A stretch of 64,000 nt of DNA, taken from Bacteroidota bacterium. GTDB lineage: Bacteria > Bacteroidota > Bacteroidia > 2-12-FULL-35-15. Of this stretch, positions 8,620 to 17,677 are shown in pieces. Below the pieces are notes generated by a model. The model searched no databases. It saw only the letters and a program-made list of their open reading frames with translations, and was not told the DNA's origin. Position numbers and translations under genes: made by a program. The stretch spans positions 1,544,411-1,608,410 of the forward strand of contig JAOQAE010000002.1 in the NCBI GenBank assembly GCA_025963725.1, read 5' to 3'. Positions within the stretch are counted from its first letter, which is position 1, and each line of letters opens with the position of its first letter.

Positions 8620-9390
8620 ATGGCGATCATTACACTCACTACGGATTTCGGGTTGAAGGATCATTATGTAAGCGCCATTAAAGGGGCCATTCTCAGCCAG
8701 CTTCCGGCTGCCGTCATTGTTGACATTTCCCACAAGGTTGAAAAGTACAACCTGCTGGATGCCTCGTATATCCTGAAAGAGAGCTATCCCAATTTCCCGG
8801 AAGGCACTATCCACATCATCGGCATCAACACCGAGCTTTCCACCTCCGGCGGATATGTGCTGCTGAAGCAGAATGGGCATTATTTTGTGGGCGCCGACAA
8901 TGGCATCTTCTCGCTGCTGTTCGAGGAACCCCCGCGTGAGATCAGGGAAATCAGTCCGGCTGACGACCAGAAGCTGAGCTTTCCCGTTCGCGATGTGTTT
9001 GTGAAAGCAGCCTGCGAGCTTGCGTCGGGAACTGCATTCAATGCCATAGGCACTGCCAAGGACGGGCTGCTGGAGCGCATCGCCTTCCGCGCCACATCCA
9101 TGGGCGATAATATCCGCGGCTCATTCGTGTACATCGATTCATACGGCAATGTTACCACTAACATCGACAGGCGGCTGTTCGAGCAGGTGGGCAAGCGCAG
9201 GCCATTCCTCATCGAGCTGGCAAGGCACAGCATCGAGCGCATCAGCAGGGAATACAGCGAAGTGCCCGAAGGTGAAGTGCTCGCCATCTTCAATTCCTCC
9301 GGCCATCTCGAGATCGCAATGCGGAACGGGAAAGCAGGCAGCCTTCTCAACTTAAAGATCAACGATTCCATAACCATCCGGTTCCTATGA
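8620..9390 (+). CDS. SAM hydrolase (DUF62, SAM hydroxide adenosyltransferase)
   Basis: 256 aa, full length for the family. N-terminal LTTDFGLKDHYVSAIKG (6-22) and NGIFSLLFEE, SYGNVTTN blocks are the family signature. These enzymes use a water-derived hydroxide to split S-adenosylmethionine into adenosine and methionine. They are related to SAM chlorinase/fluorinase, but the hydrolase form is the common one. The stop overlaps the ATG of the next gene (ATGA at 9387-9390), so translation is probably coupled. Physiological role is unclear in the family. Confidence 0.92.
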   Translation: MAIITLTTDFGLKDHYVSAIKGAILSQLPAAVIVDISHKVEKYNLLDASYILKESYPNFPEGTIHIIGINTELSTSGGYVLLKQNGHYFVGADNGIFSLLFEEPPREIREISPADDQKLSFPVRDVFVKAACELASGTAFNAIGTAKDGLLERIAFRATSMGDNIRGSFVYIDSYGNVTTNIDRRLFEQVGKRRPFLIELARHSIERISREYSEVPEGEVLAIFNSSGHLEIAMRNGKAGSLLNLKINDSITIRFL

Positions 9391-9683
9391 TCATCCGCAT
9401 CGTAAAAATGAGCTTCGCTCCCGAAAAGGTAAATGAGTTCCTTCAGCTCTTCAACGCATCAAAGCATCAGATCCGGAACTTTAAAGGCTGCAGCCATCTC
9501 GAGCTGCTCAACGATGCAACTCAACAAAACATCTTTTTTACCTACAGCCATTGGGAAAACGAAGCACACCTCGGGGAATACCGCAAATCGGCGCTTTTTG
9601 CGGGCGTATGGGCCAACACTAAAATTTTATTTAACGACAAGCCCCTGGCATGGAGCCTTGTGCAGCATACGCTTGTAACATAA
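9387..9683 (+). CDS. ABM-fold (antibiotic biosynthesis monooxygenase/YgiN-like) protein
   Basis: 98 aa, the usual size for a single dimeric ferredoxin-like ABM domain: VKMSFAPEKVNEFLQLF opening strand-helix, KGCSHLELL second strand, FFTYSHWENEAHLGEY third strand and helix. Such proteins are small quinol/haem-type monooxygenases or non-catalytic relatives. The ATGA overlap ties it to the SAM hydrolase upstream, and the next gene starts 13 bp downstream. The domain is clear, the substrate unknown. Confidence 0.85.
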   Translation: MIIRIVKMSFAPEKVNEFLQLFNASKHQIRNFKGCSHLELLNDATQQNIFFTYSHWENEAHLGEYRKSALFAGVWANTKILFNDKPLAWSLVQHTLVT

Positions 9684-9695
9684 TACCAACGGATC

Positions 9696-11483
9696 GTGAA
9701 CCTTGCTAAAAACAATTCTGTGCTTCTTACCCTGCTTGCTGCGCTCATCGTATGCATTTTCCTCACGGCGCAGTTCTCCTGGCGCGGGCCCGACCGGAAA
9801 GGCTATACACATGTGATCGACAGCGACGGAAAAGGCTATTACATGTACCTGCCTTCTATTTTCATTCAAAAAAACCTTGCATCCTTAACACCCGACGACC
9901 GCTATGTTTTTAAAACACAGTCGGGCGCCGTAAATAAATATTTTTCCGGCACTGCCATTGCCATGCTTCCGTTTTTCGCCGGAGGCTACATTACGGCAAT
10001 CATCACGCACAAGCCGCTTACAGGCTACTCTCCTCCTTTTCAAAAAGCTATCAGCATTGCGGGATGGGCTTATCTCTGCCTCGGCCTGTTCTTTCTTGCC
10101 GGCTTGCTGCAGCTCTATAACATCCGCACGCAGCTGGTCTGCATCACGCTGGTGGCCATTGTTTTCGGCACCAACCTGCTGATGTATGCCGTATATCATC
10201 CCTCCTTCTCTCACGTATATTCCTTTTGCTTTGTAGCAATGTTCCTCTACTATGCAAAACGCGTATTTACGGAGCGGCGGCTCAATCATGCGCTCTTGCT
10301 GGCATTTGCGCTGGGCATGATCGTGATCATCCGTCCAACGAACGGCATCATCCTCCTTGCGCTTCCTTTTATTGCCGGCTCTGCGGATGTGATAAAAGAT
10401 ACGTTCAAAGTATTCCTGAATTACCGGCTGCTCGCTGTACTTGCTGTTTTTTCAGGCATTGTAAGCATCCAGCTAATTCTGTGGCATATCCAGACCGGAT
10501 CCTTTTTTGTGCAGAGCTATAAGCATGAAGGATTTTATTTTGCGCATCCCGAAGTGCTGAACACGCTGTTCAGCTTCCGCAAAGGCTTTTTCCTGTATAC
10601 GCCGCTGGCTGCTGTGTCGCTTTGCGGACTGATCATTGTCGCAAAAAGAAGCCGCTTCCAGCTGTATTCGTTATTGCTGTTCTTTGCGCTGCTGGTGTAC
10701 ATTACGGCATCGTGGTGGAACTGGTATTACGGCCCGTCGTTCGGACAAAGGCCTTTTGTTGAGTTTTACCCCTTGAATGCAGTGCTGCTGGCGGTGCTGC
10801 TTTCTTCGCTGAACAAGCCTAAGCACCTCAGGGGCTTTTATTCGTTCATCGGATTACTGCTTGCCTTCAACCTGCTGCAAAGCTTCCAGTATGTGAAGAA
10901 CATTATTTCACCATGGGATATGAACTTTGAAAAATACAAATACACCTTCATGAGAACCTCGCCGAAATATTATTCCTGCCTCGGCGGCAACAACGACATT
11001 GTTCCTTATCCCGGCTCAAAATCACTGCTGCTCGACACCGGGAACGATTATGAAAAAGAACATCCGTACTGGTCTGAAAGCAAGATAAAGCCTGTTGGAG
11101 GAGATCACAAAAATGTGGCTGATTTTACGGCGCTTGAATTTAACTCCGCCTGCGATATAGAAGCCAATGCGGCCATCATAAAATACCGCCTGCTGTATGC
11201 AGAGATCGGCCTGGAGAAGCTGGAAGTAAGTCCTGCAGGCAGCAAAGGCCCCCTGATCGGGATCGTGGTGTCGGATGCAAAAGGGAAAGCCTATACCTAC
11301 AGCACGTTCGGGATCAACGAGATCCCCACCAGGGCTTCCGGCTACTGGAAAGCCTTTAGTTATAACGTGGAGCTGCCGAAGGTAAAAAAGCAGGGCGATG
11401 TGATCCGCGTGTACATCTGGAACAAAACGTTGCAGCCGTTCTATATCGACAACTTCCGCGTAAGGCTGTACGGCATCGAGTAA
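9696..11483 (+). CDS. Polytopic membrane protein, GT-C glycosyltransferase-like
   Basis: 595 aa with a GTG start at 9696, needed to include the first TM helix (VLLTLLAALIVCIFLTAQF). About ten further hydrophobic helices follow up to residue ~430, then a ~160-residue extracytoplasmic C-terminal beta-rich domain. A DSDGKGYYMYLPSIF segment after TM1 contains acidic residues in the position of the GT-C catalytic loop. The layout matches ArnT/Pmt-like GT-C transferases that use polyprenyl-phosphate sugars, but I cannot name a substrate. It is closely spaced with the ABM gene upstream. Confidence 0.7.
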   Translation: MNLAKNNSVLLTLLAALIVCIFLTAQFSWRGPDRKGYTHVIDSDGKGYYMYLPSIFIQKNLASLTPDDRYVFKTQSGAVNKYFSGTAIAMLPFFAGGYITAIITHKPLTGYSPPFQKAISIAGWAYLCLGLFFLAGLLQLYNIRTQLVCITLVAIVFGTNLLMYAVYHPSFSHVYSFCFVAMFLYYAKRVFTERRLNHALLLAFALGMIVIIRPTNGIILLALPFIAGSADVIKDTFKVFLNYRLLAVLAVFSGIVSIQLILWHIQTGSFFVQSYKHEGFYFAHPEVLNTLFSFRKGFFLYTPLAAVSLCGLIIVAKRSRFQLYSLLLFFALLVYITASWWNWYYGPSFGQRPFVEFYPLNAVLLAVLLSSLNKPKHLRGFYSFIGLLLAFNLLQSFQYVKNIISPWDMNFEKYKYTFMRTSPKYYSCLGGNNDIVPYPGSKSLLLDTGNDYEKEHPYWSESKIKPVGGDHKNVADFTALEFNSACDIEANAAIIKYRLLYAEIGLEKLEVSPAGSKGPLIGIVVSDAKGKAYTYSTFGINEIPTRASGYWKAFSYNVELPKVKKQGDVIRVYIWNKTLQPFYIDNFRVRLYGIE

Positions 11484-11565
11484 GATCCGGGAACGCTTTG
11501 TCATCGAAATTTTCCATGTCTGCCCGTAATCACTCAATATTTCATACATTTGCTCAGCACGCAGC

Positions 11566-12105
11566 ATGAAAAAAGCATTCGCCATCTTCTTTTTATTCGT
11601 CTTCCTCTTTAATACAGCGGGCTACTTTCTCGTGTTCCATGCGCAGCAGTATTCCATCAAACAGGAGATGAAGGCCAACATCAGGCTCGGCGTTTTTGAT
11701 GACCGCGTATGTGCCATCACTATCGACAATCACCTTCTTTCATCGGCCGGTTCGTCATTTGAGCTCCAGGGCGATGAGTTTATTTACAAGGGAAAACAAT
11801 ACGATATCCTCAGCCGGAAAACGGAAGGCAATACCACTACTTTTTATGCGGTGAACGATACGAAGGAAGAGCATCTCCTCGCCTCCCTCGAAGATCACAT
11901 CCAGAATACCGCCGACCTTACAACCACCCATAAGCAGCCCCTGCATTCGAAGAACCTCTGTAAAAACGTTGTGCTGCTGTACTATTCAGAGATCAGCTCT
12001 TTGTACATGGCCCTGCCTTCCAATACCGTTACCTACTCTTCCCTTGAATGCATTTATCATTCGATCGATAAGAAGGCAGCTTTGCTTCCTCCCAAAATAG
12101 CTTAA
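11566..12105 (+). CDS. Conserved hypothetical exported protein preceding TonB receptor
   Basis: 179 aa. It begins with a hydrophobic segment (AFAIFFLFVFLFNTAGYF) that could be a signal peptide or anchor. The remainder is beta-rich with EFIYKGKQYDILSRK and a two-cysteine tail region (NLCKNVV, LECIYHS). I recognise this as a Bacteroidota-typical protein found just before TonB-dependent receptors but know no function. The gap to the receptor is short (46 bp to its likely ATG), which supports an operon. Confidence 0.65.
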   Translation: MKKAFAIFFLFVFLFNTAGYFLVFHAQQYSIKQEMKANIRLGVFDDRVCAITIDNHLLSSAGSSFELQGDEFIYKGKQYDILSRKTEGNTTTFYAVNDTKEEHLLASLEDHIQNTADLTTTHKQPLHSKNLCKNVVLLYYSEISSLYMALPSNTVTYSSLECIYHSIDKKAALLPPKIA

Positions 12106-12151
12106 CTATTCCAGAATAATTGTGACCGGCAAAGCCTGCCGGCATATCGGG

Positions 12152-14194
12152 ATGTTTCTCATTAAGCTTTTCAGCCAATTGAAATCAATAGTTAGCAGTT
12201 GTTTATTCCTCATGGGTAGTGTTATCGCCTGTGCGCAGAACGACACTTCTTCGGTAAAGCACCTGAAAGAAGTGGAGGTTGCCGTAGTACACAACACCTA
12301 CACGAACAAAACCGCGTTGAATGTAAGCGGGCTTTCCGCCGAAAGGATGCGGAGCCGCGGCGCGTTCAATATTTCCGACGGATTAACCGCTGTTCCGGGC
12401 ATCAGCCAGATGAGCACGGGAGTGGGTATTTCAAAGCCCGTGATCAGAGGCCTGCACGGGAACAGGCTGCAGACGGTGTTTTCGGGGCTGCGGTTCGACA
12501 ACCAGCAATGGCAGGATGAGCACGGACTGGGCATCTCCGACATCGGCATTGACCATGTGGAGATCATCAAAGGGCCTGCATCGCTGCTCTACGGCTCGGA
12601 GGCTGTTGGCGGTGTGATCAATATCATTGAAGAAAAAAATGCGGAAGAAGGAAAGATCGCTGGCGATCTGAACACCCGCTTTCTAAGCAATACATACGGC
12701 AATGCCACCGACCTCGGGTTCAAGGGAAATAACAACAATAAGAACTGGAGGATCCGCGCAGGCTATGAATCGGATGCCGATTACCAGGATGGAAAAGATG
12801 TGCGCATTTTAAACTCGCGCTTCAGCGGATATTATTTCAAAGCATCCTACGGCTTTACTAAAAAGAGATGGATCTGCCAGAACAATTACAACGGATCGCT
12901 GAATAATTTCGGCTTCATTATGTCGGACAGCAAAACCGACAAGGACCTCGATAACCGCCTCAGCCGCACAATGGACGGGCCGCATCATACCGTGCTGCTG
13001 AACATACTTTCGTCGCAGAACATCCTTGTGCTGAAGAACTCCCTGCTCAAGCTCAACCTTGGCGCCCAATCGAACATCCGCATGGAAGACGAAGGCGGCG
13101 GCGAGATCAGCCTGAACATGCACCTGAGCTCCCTGGTATACAACCTGCAATGGATCAAAATGCTGACAGAAAAAACCGAGCTGATCATCAGCAGCCAGGG
13201 CATCCTGCAGAACAACAGCAACTACGGGAAGCGCATCATTGTGCCTGATGCCAATATGACGGAGACGGGGCTTTCATTTTTCCTTAACCGCAAATTCGGA
13301 ATGCTCATCCTCGAAGGCGGGATTGGCGGCAACTACAGGCATATCAAAACAGTTGAGTCGGGCAGCTTTAACACGCCTGACAAGGAGATCGGCCCTTTCG
13401 AACGTTCTTTACCTTCACTCAACGGAATGCTGGGCGCAACCCTGAACCCGAACGCCCACTGGAACATCAAGCTTTGCGGAAGCAGCGGATTCCGCTCCGG
13501 CAACATGGCAGAGCTGGCATCAAACGGCCTGCACGAAGGTATTTTTCAATATGAGATCGGCAACCCGGATCTAAAAGCGGAGCAAAATTTCAATGCCGAG
13601 CTTGCAGTGAATTATACATCGGAGCAGTTCGAGTTCTCCGTTGCGGCCTTCAATAATTATTTCAACAATTACATTTACCTCGCTCCCACCTCCGAAACAT
13701 TTTACGGCATCACGATCTTCCGTTATTTTCAAAGCAATGCCGACCTGTACGGAGGAGAAGCGGCGGTTACCATTAAGCCCAAAGCGTTAAAGGGACTGGA
13801 AGTATCATCCTCCTTCGCAACGGTAACGGGCTTGCTGAGCGACACGACTTACCTGCCTTTTATTCCTGCCGACAAGCTGCACGGCGAGATCAGGTACACA
13901 TTCAGCTTCAAAAAAGCAGTGAAGGATTTTTATGTTTCCCTGGGCAATGATTATCTGTTCCGCCAAAATCATCCCGCCGTGAATGAAACCCGGACAGCTG
14001 ATTACAACCTTCTGAATGCGGGAATAGGAACCGAGCTTTTAATCGGGAAACAAACGCTGAAGCTGGGCCTTATTTGCAACAACCTGCTCAATGAATATTA
14101 TTACGATCACCTTTCACGCTTCAAGCCCTATGGCTTTCACAACATCGGGCGGAACATTATCCTGAACATTCAAATCCCTTTTAACATAAAATAA
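12152..14194 (+). CDS. TonB-dependent outer-membrane receptor
   Basis: About 680 aa from the ATG at 12152. A GTG at 12122 is in frame, but the ATG gives a clean signal peptide (MFLIKLFSQLKSIVSSCLFLMGSVIACA). The plug domain (~40-170) has the classical ISDGLTAVPGIS, KPVIRGLHGNRLQTV, HVEIIKGPASLLYGSEAVGGVINI motifs. The rest is a 22-strand type barrel ending in INIQIPFNI-like terminal strand with C-terminal hydrophobics. There is no N-terminal carboxypeptidase-regulatory domain, so it resembles metal/siderophore receptors more than SusC. The neighbouring lipoproteins may be accessory; substrate unknown. Confidence 0.93.
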   Translation: MFLIKLFSQLKSIVSSCLFLMGSVIACAQNDTSSVKHLKEVEVAVVHNTYTNKTALNVSGLSAERMRSRGAFNISDGLTAVPGISQMSTGVGISKPVIRGLHGNRLQTVFSGLRFDNQQWQDEHGLGISDIGIDHVEIIKGPASLLYGSEAVGGVINIIEEKNAEEGKIAGDLNTRFLSNTYGNATDLGFKGNNNNKNWRIRAGYESDADYQDGKDVRILNSRFSGYYFKASYGFTKKRWICQNNYNGSLNNFGFIMSDSKTDKDLDNRLSRTMDGPHHTVLLNILSSQNILVLKNSLLKLNLGAQSNIRMEDEGGGEISLNMHLSSLVYNLQWIKMLTEKTELIISSQGILQNNSNYGKRIIVPDANMTETGLSFFLNRKFGMLILEGGIGGNYRHIKTVESGSFNTPDKEIGPFERSLPSLNGMLGATLNPNAHWNIKLCGSSGFRSGNMAELASNGLHEGIFQYEIGNPDLKAEQNFNAELAVNYTSEQFEFSVAAFNNYFNNYIYLAPTSETFYGITIFRYFQSNADLYGGEAAVTIKPKALKGLEVSSSFATVTGLLSDTTYLPFIPADKLHGEIRYTFSFKKAVKDFYVSLGNDYLFRQNHPAVNETRTADYNLLNAGIGTELLIGKQTLKLGLICNNLLNEYYYDHLSRFKPYGFHNIGRNIILNIQIPFNIK

Positions 14195-14207
14195 AACCAT
14201 AGAAAAA

Positions 14208-14621
14208 ATGAAAACAACCGCAACAACACTGTTTTTCGGACTGCTCCTGCTCACAGCAGCCACGCTGAGTCCGGCATGTAAAAAAGAAAAAGACGAACAG
14301 ATCCCGCCTGAGATCTCTTTCAAAACGGGAAGCGGCTACACGTACGCCAACGATTCGGTGGGGACCAACGACACGTTGCTTGTGGGGATCAATGCAAGCA
14401 AAACGGAGGAAAAAGACCTTCTGCAGCGCTTTATTGTAACGCGGCAGTATGATGCCAATTCGGCAACAACCATTCTTACGGAATCGTTCAACCAGGATAC
14501 GTACTCCAAGGACATGACAATTATTACGAGAAGCGTTGCAGGCACTGAAAAGTATACTTATACCATTATCAACCGCGACGGGCTTACAAAAACAATTTCA
14601 TTAGTGCTTGCAGTACATTAA
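14208..14621 (+). CDS. Lipoprotein downstream of TonB receptor
   Basis: 137 aa. Signal peptide with a lipobox-like end (TLSPACKKEKDE; lipidated Cys at ~24). The mature part is a small beta-rich domain (about 110 residues) with SVGTNDTLLVGINAS and YTYTIINRDGL strands, Ig-like in appearance. It starts 13 bp after the receptor stop, so it is probably in the same transcript and surface or periplasmic on the outer membrane. Function unknown. Confidence 0.75.
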   Translation: MKTTATTLFFGLLLLTAATLSPACKKEKDEQIPPEISFKTGSGYTYANDSVGTNDTLLVGINASKTEEKDLLQRFIVTRQYDANSATTILTESFNQDTYSKDMTIITRSVAGTEKYTYTIINRDGLTKTISLVLAVH

Positions 14622-14680
14622 AACCTTACCAGTAAATAACAATCAAAACAATTAATTAACCAATCAAAAACCAAAACAAA

Positions 14681-14917
14681 ATGAAAAAAGTAATTTTATT
14701 TGCCGCGGCAGTAGCTGCAATTTCAATGTCGTCATGCGTTAAAGAACGCGATTGCACCTGCACAACAACTTCTTCTTATGCAGGAACAAGCCAATCTTCA
14801 ACACAAACCATCGTGTACAAGGATGTAACAAAGAAACAGGCGAAAACGCTTTGTGCAAGCTACACCACAACTGACGATAGCGGCATAACGACCACACAGG
14901 ACTGCTCTTTAAAATAG
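14681..14917 (+). CDS. Small cysteine-rich lipoprotein
   Basis: 78 aa. Lipobox-type signal (AISMSSCVKERDC). The mature ~60 residues are rich in Thr/Ser with four further Cys (CTCTTTSS, TLCASY, QDCSLK) that could form two disulfides. It is common as an orphan type in Bacteroidota; function unknown. A strong terminator directly follows, closing the TonB-receptor gene set. Confidence 0.7.
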   Translation: MKKVILFAAAVAAISMSSCVKERDCTCTTTSSYAGTSQSSTQTIVYKDVTKKQAKTLCASYTTTDDSGITTTQDCSLK

Positions 14918-14950
14918 CCGGCAGCCAAACCCTTTTATGTTGGTTTGTAA

Positions 14951-14985
14951 AAAGGCCCGTACGAATGTTTCGTACGGGCCTTTCC
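14951..14985 (+). terminator. Strong bidirectional-looking intrinsic terminator
   Basis: Perfect 15-bp stem, 14951-14965 with 14969-14983, TGT loop, A run before and T run after. It separates the plus-strand lipoprotein gene from the convergent peroxiredoxin. Confidence 0.85.
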
Positions 14986-15004
14986 TGTTATCGCATCCGG
15001 CACA

Positions 15005-15472
15005 TCAGCTGAGCGCTGACAATGTTTCTTTTATTTTAGCAAAATCTGGGATCTCTGAGGCATTCTCCATCACCTCCGCATAACGCACAATACCTTCCTT
15101 GTCGATCACAAAAGCGGCACGCATCGAAACACCTTTCATTCCAAGCAGCTCCTCGTACAGCACGCCGTAATTTTCCGAAACCTCCTTATTAAAATCCGAA
15201 AGCAATTCAAAGTTTAGATGCTGGTCCTCCTTGTATTTTGCCAGCGTAAAGAAGGAATCGATGGAAATGCCGAACACCACCGCATTGGCATTATTGTAAG
15301 AGGCGATGTCGTCGCGCGTGGCGCACAGCTCTTTGGTGCAGGTGCCTGAAAAAGCGAAAGGAAAGAACAGGAGCAATACGTTCTTTCCCTGCTGGTCGGC
15401 AAGGGAAACTTTCTTCCGCTGGGTATCCGTTAAGGTAAATAAAGGGGCTTTTTCGCCTGTCTGTATCTTCAT
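15005..15472 (-). CDS. Peroxiredoxin, AhpE/1-Cys-like
   Basis: 155 aa thioredoxin-fold peroxidase. The peroxidatic site is FPFAFSGTCTKELC, with Cp at C45 and a second Cys at C50, as in AhpE-type enzymes. The N-terminus (GEKAPLFTLTDTQRKKVSL) is canonical. It reduces peroxides in the cytosol with thiol donors. It is divergent from a 2-Cys peroxiredoxin starting at 15730, so two peroxide-scavenging enzymes share one intergenic region. Confidence 0.92.
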   Translation of the reverse strand: MKIQTGEKAPLFTLTDTQRKKVSLADQQGKNVLLLFFPFAFSGTCTKELCATRDDIASYNNANAVVFGISIDSFFTLAKYKEDQHLNFELLSDFNKEVSENYGVLYEELLGMKGVSMRAAFVIDKEGIVRYAEVMENASEIPDFAKIKETLSALS

Positions 15473-15547
15473 GGCTTATTTTGATTAAAATCGGTATTTA
15501 ACTCAACAATAAAGGTAGTGATTTGTTACTTAATTACGCCGATGTTA

Positions 15548-15645
15548 GTCGAACGCACTTTCTCGACTTCGCTCGAAATGACTTCGCGCGTGGTCATTTC
15601 GAACGATTCCGATAGCTATCGGAACGAGAAGCGGGAGGCAAAGGC
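15548..15645. repeat. TCGA-rich palindromic repeat cluster
   Basis: CTCGACTTCGCTCGAAATGA, then GTCATTTCGAACG, then the 18-bp palindrome TTCCGATAGCTATCGGAA (15607-15624), then GAGAAGCGGGAGGC. The palindrome core is the one that ends acpH (38231-38246); the flanks match other repeats in this window. Confidence 0.75.
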
Positions 15646-15679
15646 CATAAATCGTATAGATGGAATTAATCAAATTTCG

Positions 15680-15687
15680 TAACTTTG
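15680..15687 (+). promoter_or_regulatory. -7 box for 2-Cys peroxiredoxin
   Basis: TAACTTTG at 15680-15687 fits TAnnTTTG; the start codon is 43 bp downstream. No clear -33 TTG is seen at ideal spacing. Confidence 0.6.
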
Positions 15688-15729
15688 CCCCGTAATTATT
15701 TTGTTTAACCTTTAAAACACATAAACATA

Positions 15730-16359
15730 ATGTCATTAGTAGGAAAAAAAGCGCCATCATTTAAAGCGCAGGCCGTAGTTGACGGCGGAGAAATTGTTGC
15801 CGACTTCTCCCTGGAGCAGTATATCGGTAAAAAACACGTGATCTTCTTCTTCTACCCGAAGGATTTCACATTTGTATGTCCAACAGAGCTGCATGCTTTC
15901 CAGGACAAGATCGCGGAATTTGAAAAACGCAATGTTGCAGTGGTTGCCTGCTCAACAGATACGGAGCAGTCGCACTGGGGCTGGCTGCAGGTGCCAAAAG
16001 CAAGCGGCGGGATCCAGGGTGTTAAATACCCGATCGTTGCAGATACAACAAAGATCATCTCCATGGATTTCGATGTATTGTTCGGAGAATATGAGATCGA
16101 CGATAACAACCGCCTCGTGGCGAATGGCCCGATGATCGCTTTCCGCGGACTGTACCTGATCGATAAAAAAGGGATCGTACGCCACCAGCTGATCAACGAC
16201 CTTCCGCTGGGACGCAATGTTGACGAGGCGCTTCGCATGGTGGATGCGCTGCAGTTCAACGAAGAGAACGGAGAAGTTTGCCCTGCAAACTGGGTGAAAG
16301 GCGAAACAGCTATGAAGGCTACGCACGACGGTGTTGCCAGCTACCTTGCTGCAAATTAA
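15730..16359 (+). CDS. 2-Cys peroxiredoxin (AhpC/Prx1-type)
   Basis: 209 aa, typical length. Peroxidatic site FYPKDFTFVCPTELHAF with Cp at C50; resolving Cys in GEVCPANW (~C184). Reduces H2O2 and organic peroxides in the cytosol as an obligate dimer or decamer. A Bacteroidota -7 box lies upstream and an intrinsic terminator follows, so it is monocistronic. It is divergent from the AhpE-like gene. Confidence 0.95.
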   Translation: MSLVGKKAPSFKAQAVVDGGEIVADFSLEQYIGKKHVIFFFYPKDFTFVCPTELHAFQDKIAEFEKRNVAVVACSTDTEQSHWGWLQVPKASGGIQGVKYPIVADTTKIISMDFDVLFGEYEIDDNNRLVANGPMIAFRGLYLIDKKGIVRHQLINDLPLGRNVDEALRMVDALQFNEENGEVCPANWVKGETAMKATHDGVASYLAAN

Positions 16360-16382
16360 TTGTTAATAGTTTTTTATATTTC

Positions 16383-16416
16383 AAAAAGCGCGCTTCACAT
16401 GAAGCGCGCTTTTTTA
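16383..16416 (+). terminator. Intrinsic terminator after peroxiredoxin
   Basis: Stem AAAAAGCGCGCTTCA (16383-16397) with its complement (16400-16414) followed by T's. The -7 box of the next gene starts immediately after (16420). Confidence 0.85.
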
Positions 16417-16419
16417 ATT

Positions 16420-16427
16420 TATATTTG
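16420..16427 (+). promoter_or_regulatory. -7 box for OmpH-like gene
   Basis: TATATTTG at 16420-16427, 22 bp before the ATG, directly behind the preceding terminator. Confidence 0.55.
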
Positions 16428-16449
16428 TTCATCATAAAAAAACAGAAAA

Positions 16450-17112
16450 ATGAATAAGAAAGCTGCCATTATCCTCAATGTTATACTGATCCTTGCCGTT
16501 GGAGTGCTGTATTATCTCCACTTTTCATCCTGCAGCAGCTGCGAAGCGCCCGTAACCGCTAACACCGGCGATTCTGCCGCAGCGTCCAAGCCTGTTGTTG
16601 CCGACCCGAAAGACATCAAGCCTTCCAAGATCGTGTATGTGAACATTGATGTGCTGAATGATAAATACGAGTACCTCCGGGACATCAGCTCCGCCGCAAA
16701 GGCTGAGCATGCTTCGCTTCAGGGCCAGTATCAATCGAAAGGCGAAAAGCTGCAGAAGGATTATGAAGAGTTCCAGCAGAGCGCACAGGGCGGATTGCTT
16801 TCTGAAAACCAGATCGGCCAGAAGCAGGAAGAATTCGCAAAAAGAAAGGAAGACCTCGATCAGCTGCAAATGAAAGCGGACGACCTGATGACGAAGATCC
16901 AGGATGAATCGTTCAAGGCAATGGAGAACGTGAAAAATTACATCACCGAATACAACAAGAAAAGCAATTACGATTATGTGATCGCCTACAGCGATCAGCC
17001 CGGAGCAACGCAGCTGCTGCTGGCAAATCCTGCATACGATATCACCGCTGAGATCCTTGAAGGATTGAATGCACAATACCAGGCTGAAAAGGCCGCTAAA
17101 AAGAAAAAATAA
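16450..17112 (+). CDS. OmpH/Skp-family periplasmic chaperone-like protein
   Basis: 220 aa. An N-terminal TM/signal anchor (IILNVILILAVGVLYYLHF, ~8-26) is followed by a short Cys pair (CSSC), a linker, and a Skp-type domain from ~60. KIVYVNIDVLNDKY is the family's first strand; a long charged coiled coil (~85-165) ends with YDYVIAYSD. Skp/OmpH proteins hold unfolded outer-membrane proteins in the periplasm. The non-standard N-terminus suggests it stays membrane-tethered. The MazG-like gene follows 5 bp later. Confidence 0.88.
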   Translation: MNKKAAIILNVILILAVGVLYYLHFSSCSSCEAPVTANTGDSAAASKPVVADPKDIKPSKIVYVNIDVLNDKYEYLRDISSAAKAEHASLQGQYQSKGEKLQKDYEEFQQSAQGGLLSENQIGQKQEEFAKRKEDLDQLQMKADDLMTKIQDESFKAMENVKNYITEYNKKSNYDYVIAYSDQPGATQLLLANPAYDITAEILEGLNAQYQAEKAAKKKK

Positions 17113-17117
17113 CAGCC

Positions 17118-17519
17118 ATGGAAACGAACACCCTCATTCATAAGATCAAACACGTGGAAAAGTTCCACGATACATTCAGGATCGGCAACCGCTACGAGCC
17201 CACCGCCGTGGTGCCCGAAAGCGAATACATGCTCCGCTACAACCTTATCAAGGAGGAGAACGACGAATACCTTGAAGCCTGCAAGAACGGCGACATCGTG
17301 GAGATCGCGGATGCTCTGGGCGACCAGCTGTATATTTTATTCGGGACCATCCTGCGCCACGGGCTGCAGCACAAGATCGAGGAAGTGTTTGACGAGATCC
17401 AGCGCAGCAACATGAGCAAGCTGGACGAGAACGGTGAGCCGATCTTCCGCGAAGACGGCAAGATCCTGAAAAGCAAGCTGTATTTTAAGCCGGATATTAA
17501 GGCGATCCTGGAGAAGTAA
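17118..17519 (+). CDS. MazG-like/PRA-PH-type NTP pyrophosphohydrolase
   Basis: 133 aa, all-alpha. The metal-binding acidic helices are visible: RYNLIKEENDEYLEA and IVEIADALGDQLYILFG, the E-E-x2-E plus E-x2-D pattern of the MazG/PRA-PH superfamily. It would hydrolyse an NTP or related substrate to the NMP and PPi. It is a single-domain relative of the full MazG at 36783 and follows ompH by 5 bp. Substrate unknown. Confidence 0.85.
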   Translation: METNTLIHKIKHVEKFHDTFRIGNRYEPTAVVPESEYMLRYNLIKEENDEYLEACKNGDIVEIADALGDQLYILFGTILRHGLQHKIEEVFDEIQRSNMSKLDENGEPIFREDGKILKSKLYFKPDIKAILEK

Positions 17520-17540
17520 ATTCCTTTTTACATTCGTTCA

Positions 17541-17659
17541 ACCACCCCTAACCCCTCCTGCCAGGAGGGGGACGCATAGTGCTAGCGAAAATATATTAGT
17601 AAAGAATAATCATAGTTATAGCAGTGTCAGCTCCCTCCTCTCAGGAGGGTCGGGGTGGT
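17541..17659. repeat. 119-bp palindrome-ended interspersed element, copy A
   Basis: Ends ACCACCCC (17541-17548) and GGGGTGGT (17652-17659) are inverted repeats. Each end carries its own hairpin: CCCCTCCT-gcc-AGGAGGGG at the left and CCCTCCT-ctc-AGGAGGG at the right. A ~65-bp AT-rich core (GCGAAAATATATTAGTAA) is shared with copies B and C. Confidence 0.85.
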
Positions 17660-17677
17660 ACAAGACGCAACGTGTAA

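Noticed and set aside
12122-12151. GTG at 12122 as the start of the TonB receptor.
   Set aside because: The stretch includes a GCCGGC-rich hairpin and disturbs the signal peptide; the in-frame ATG at 12152 gives a standard signal.
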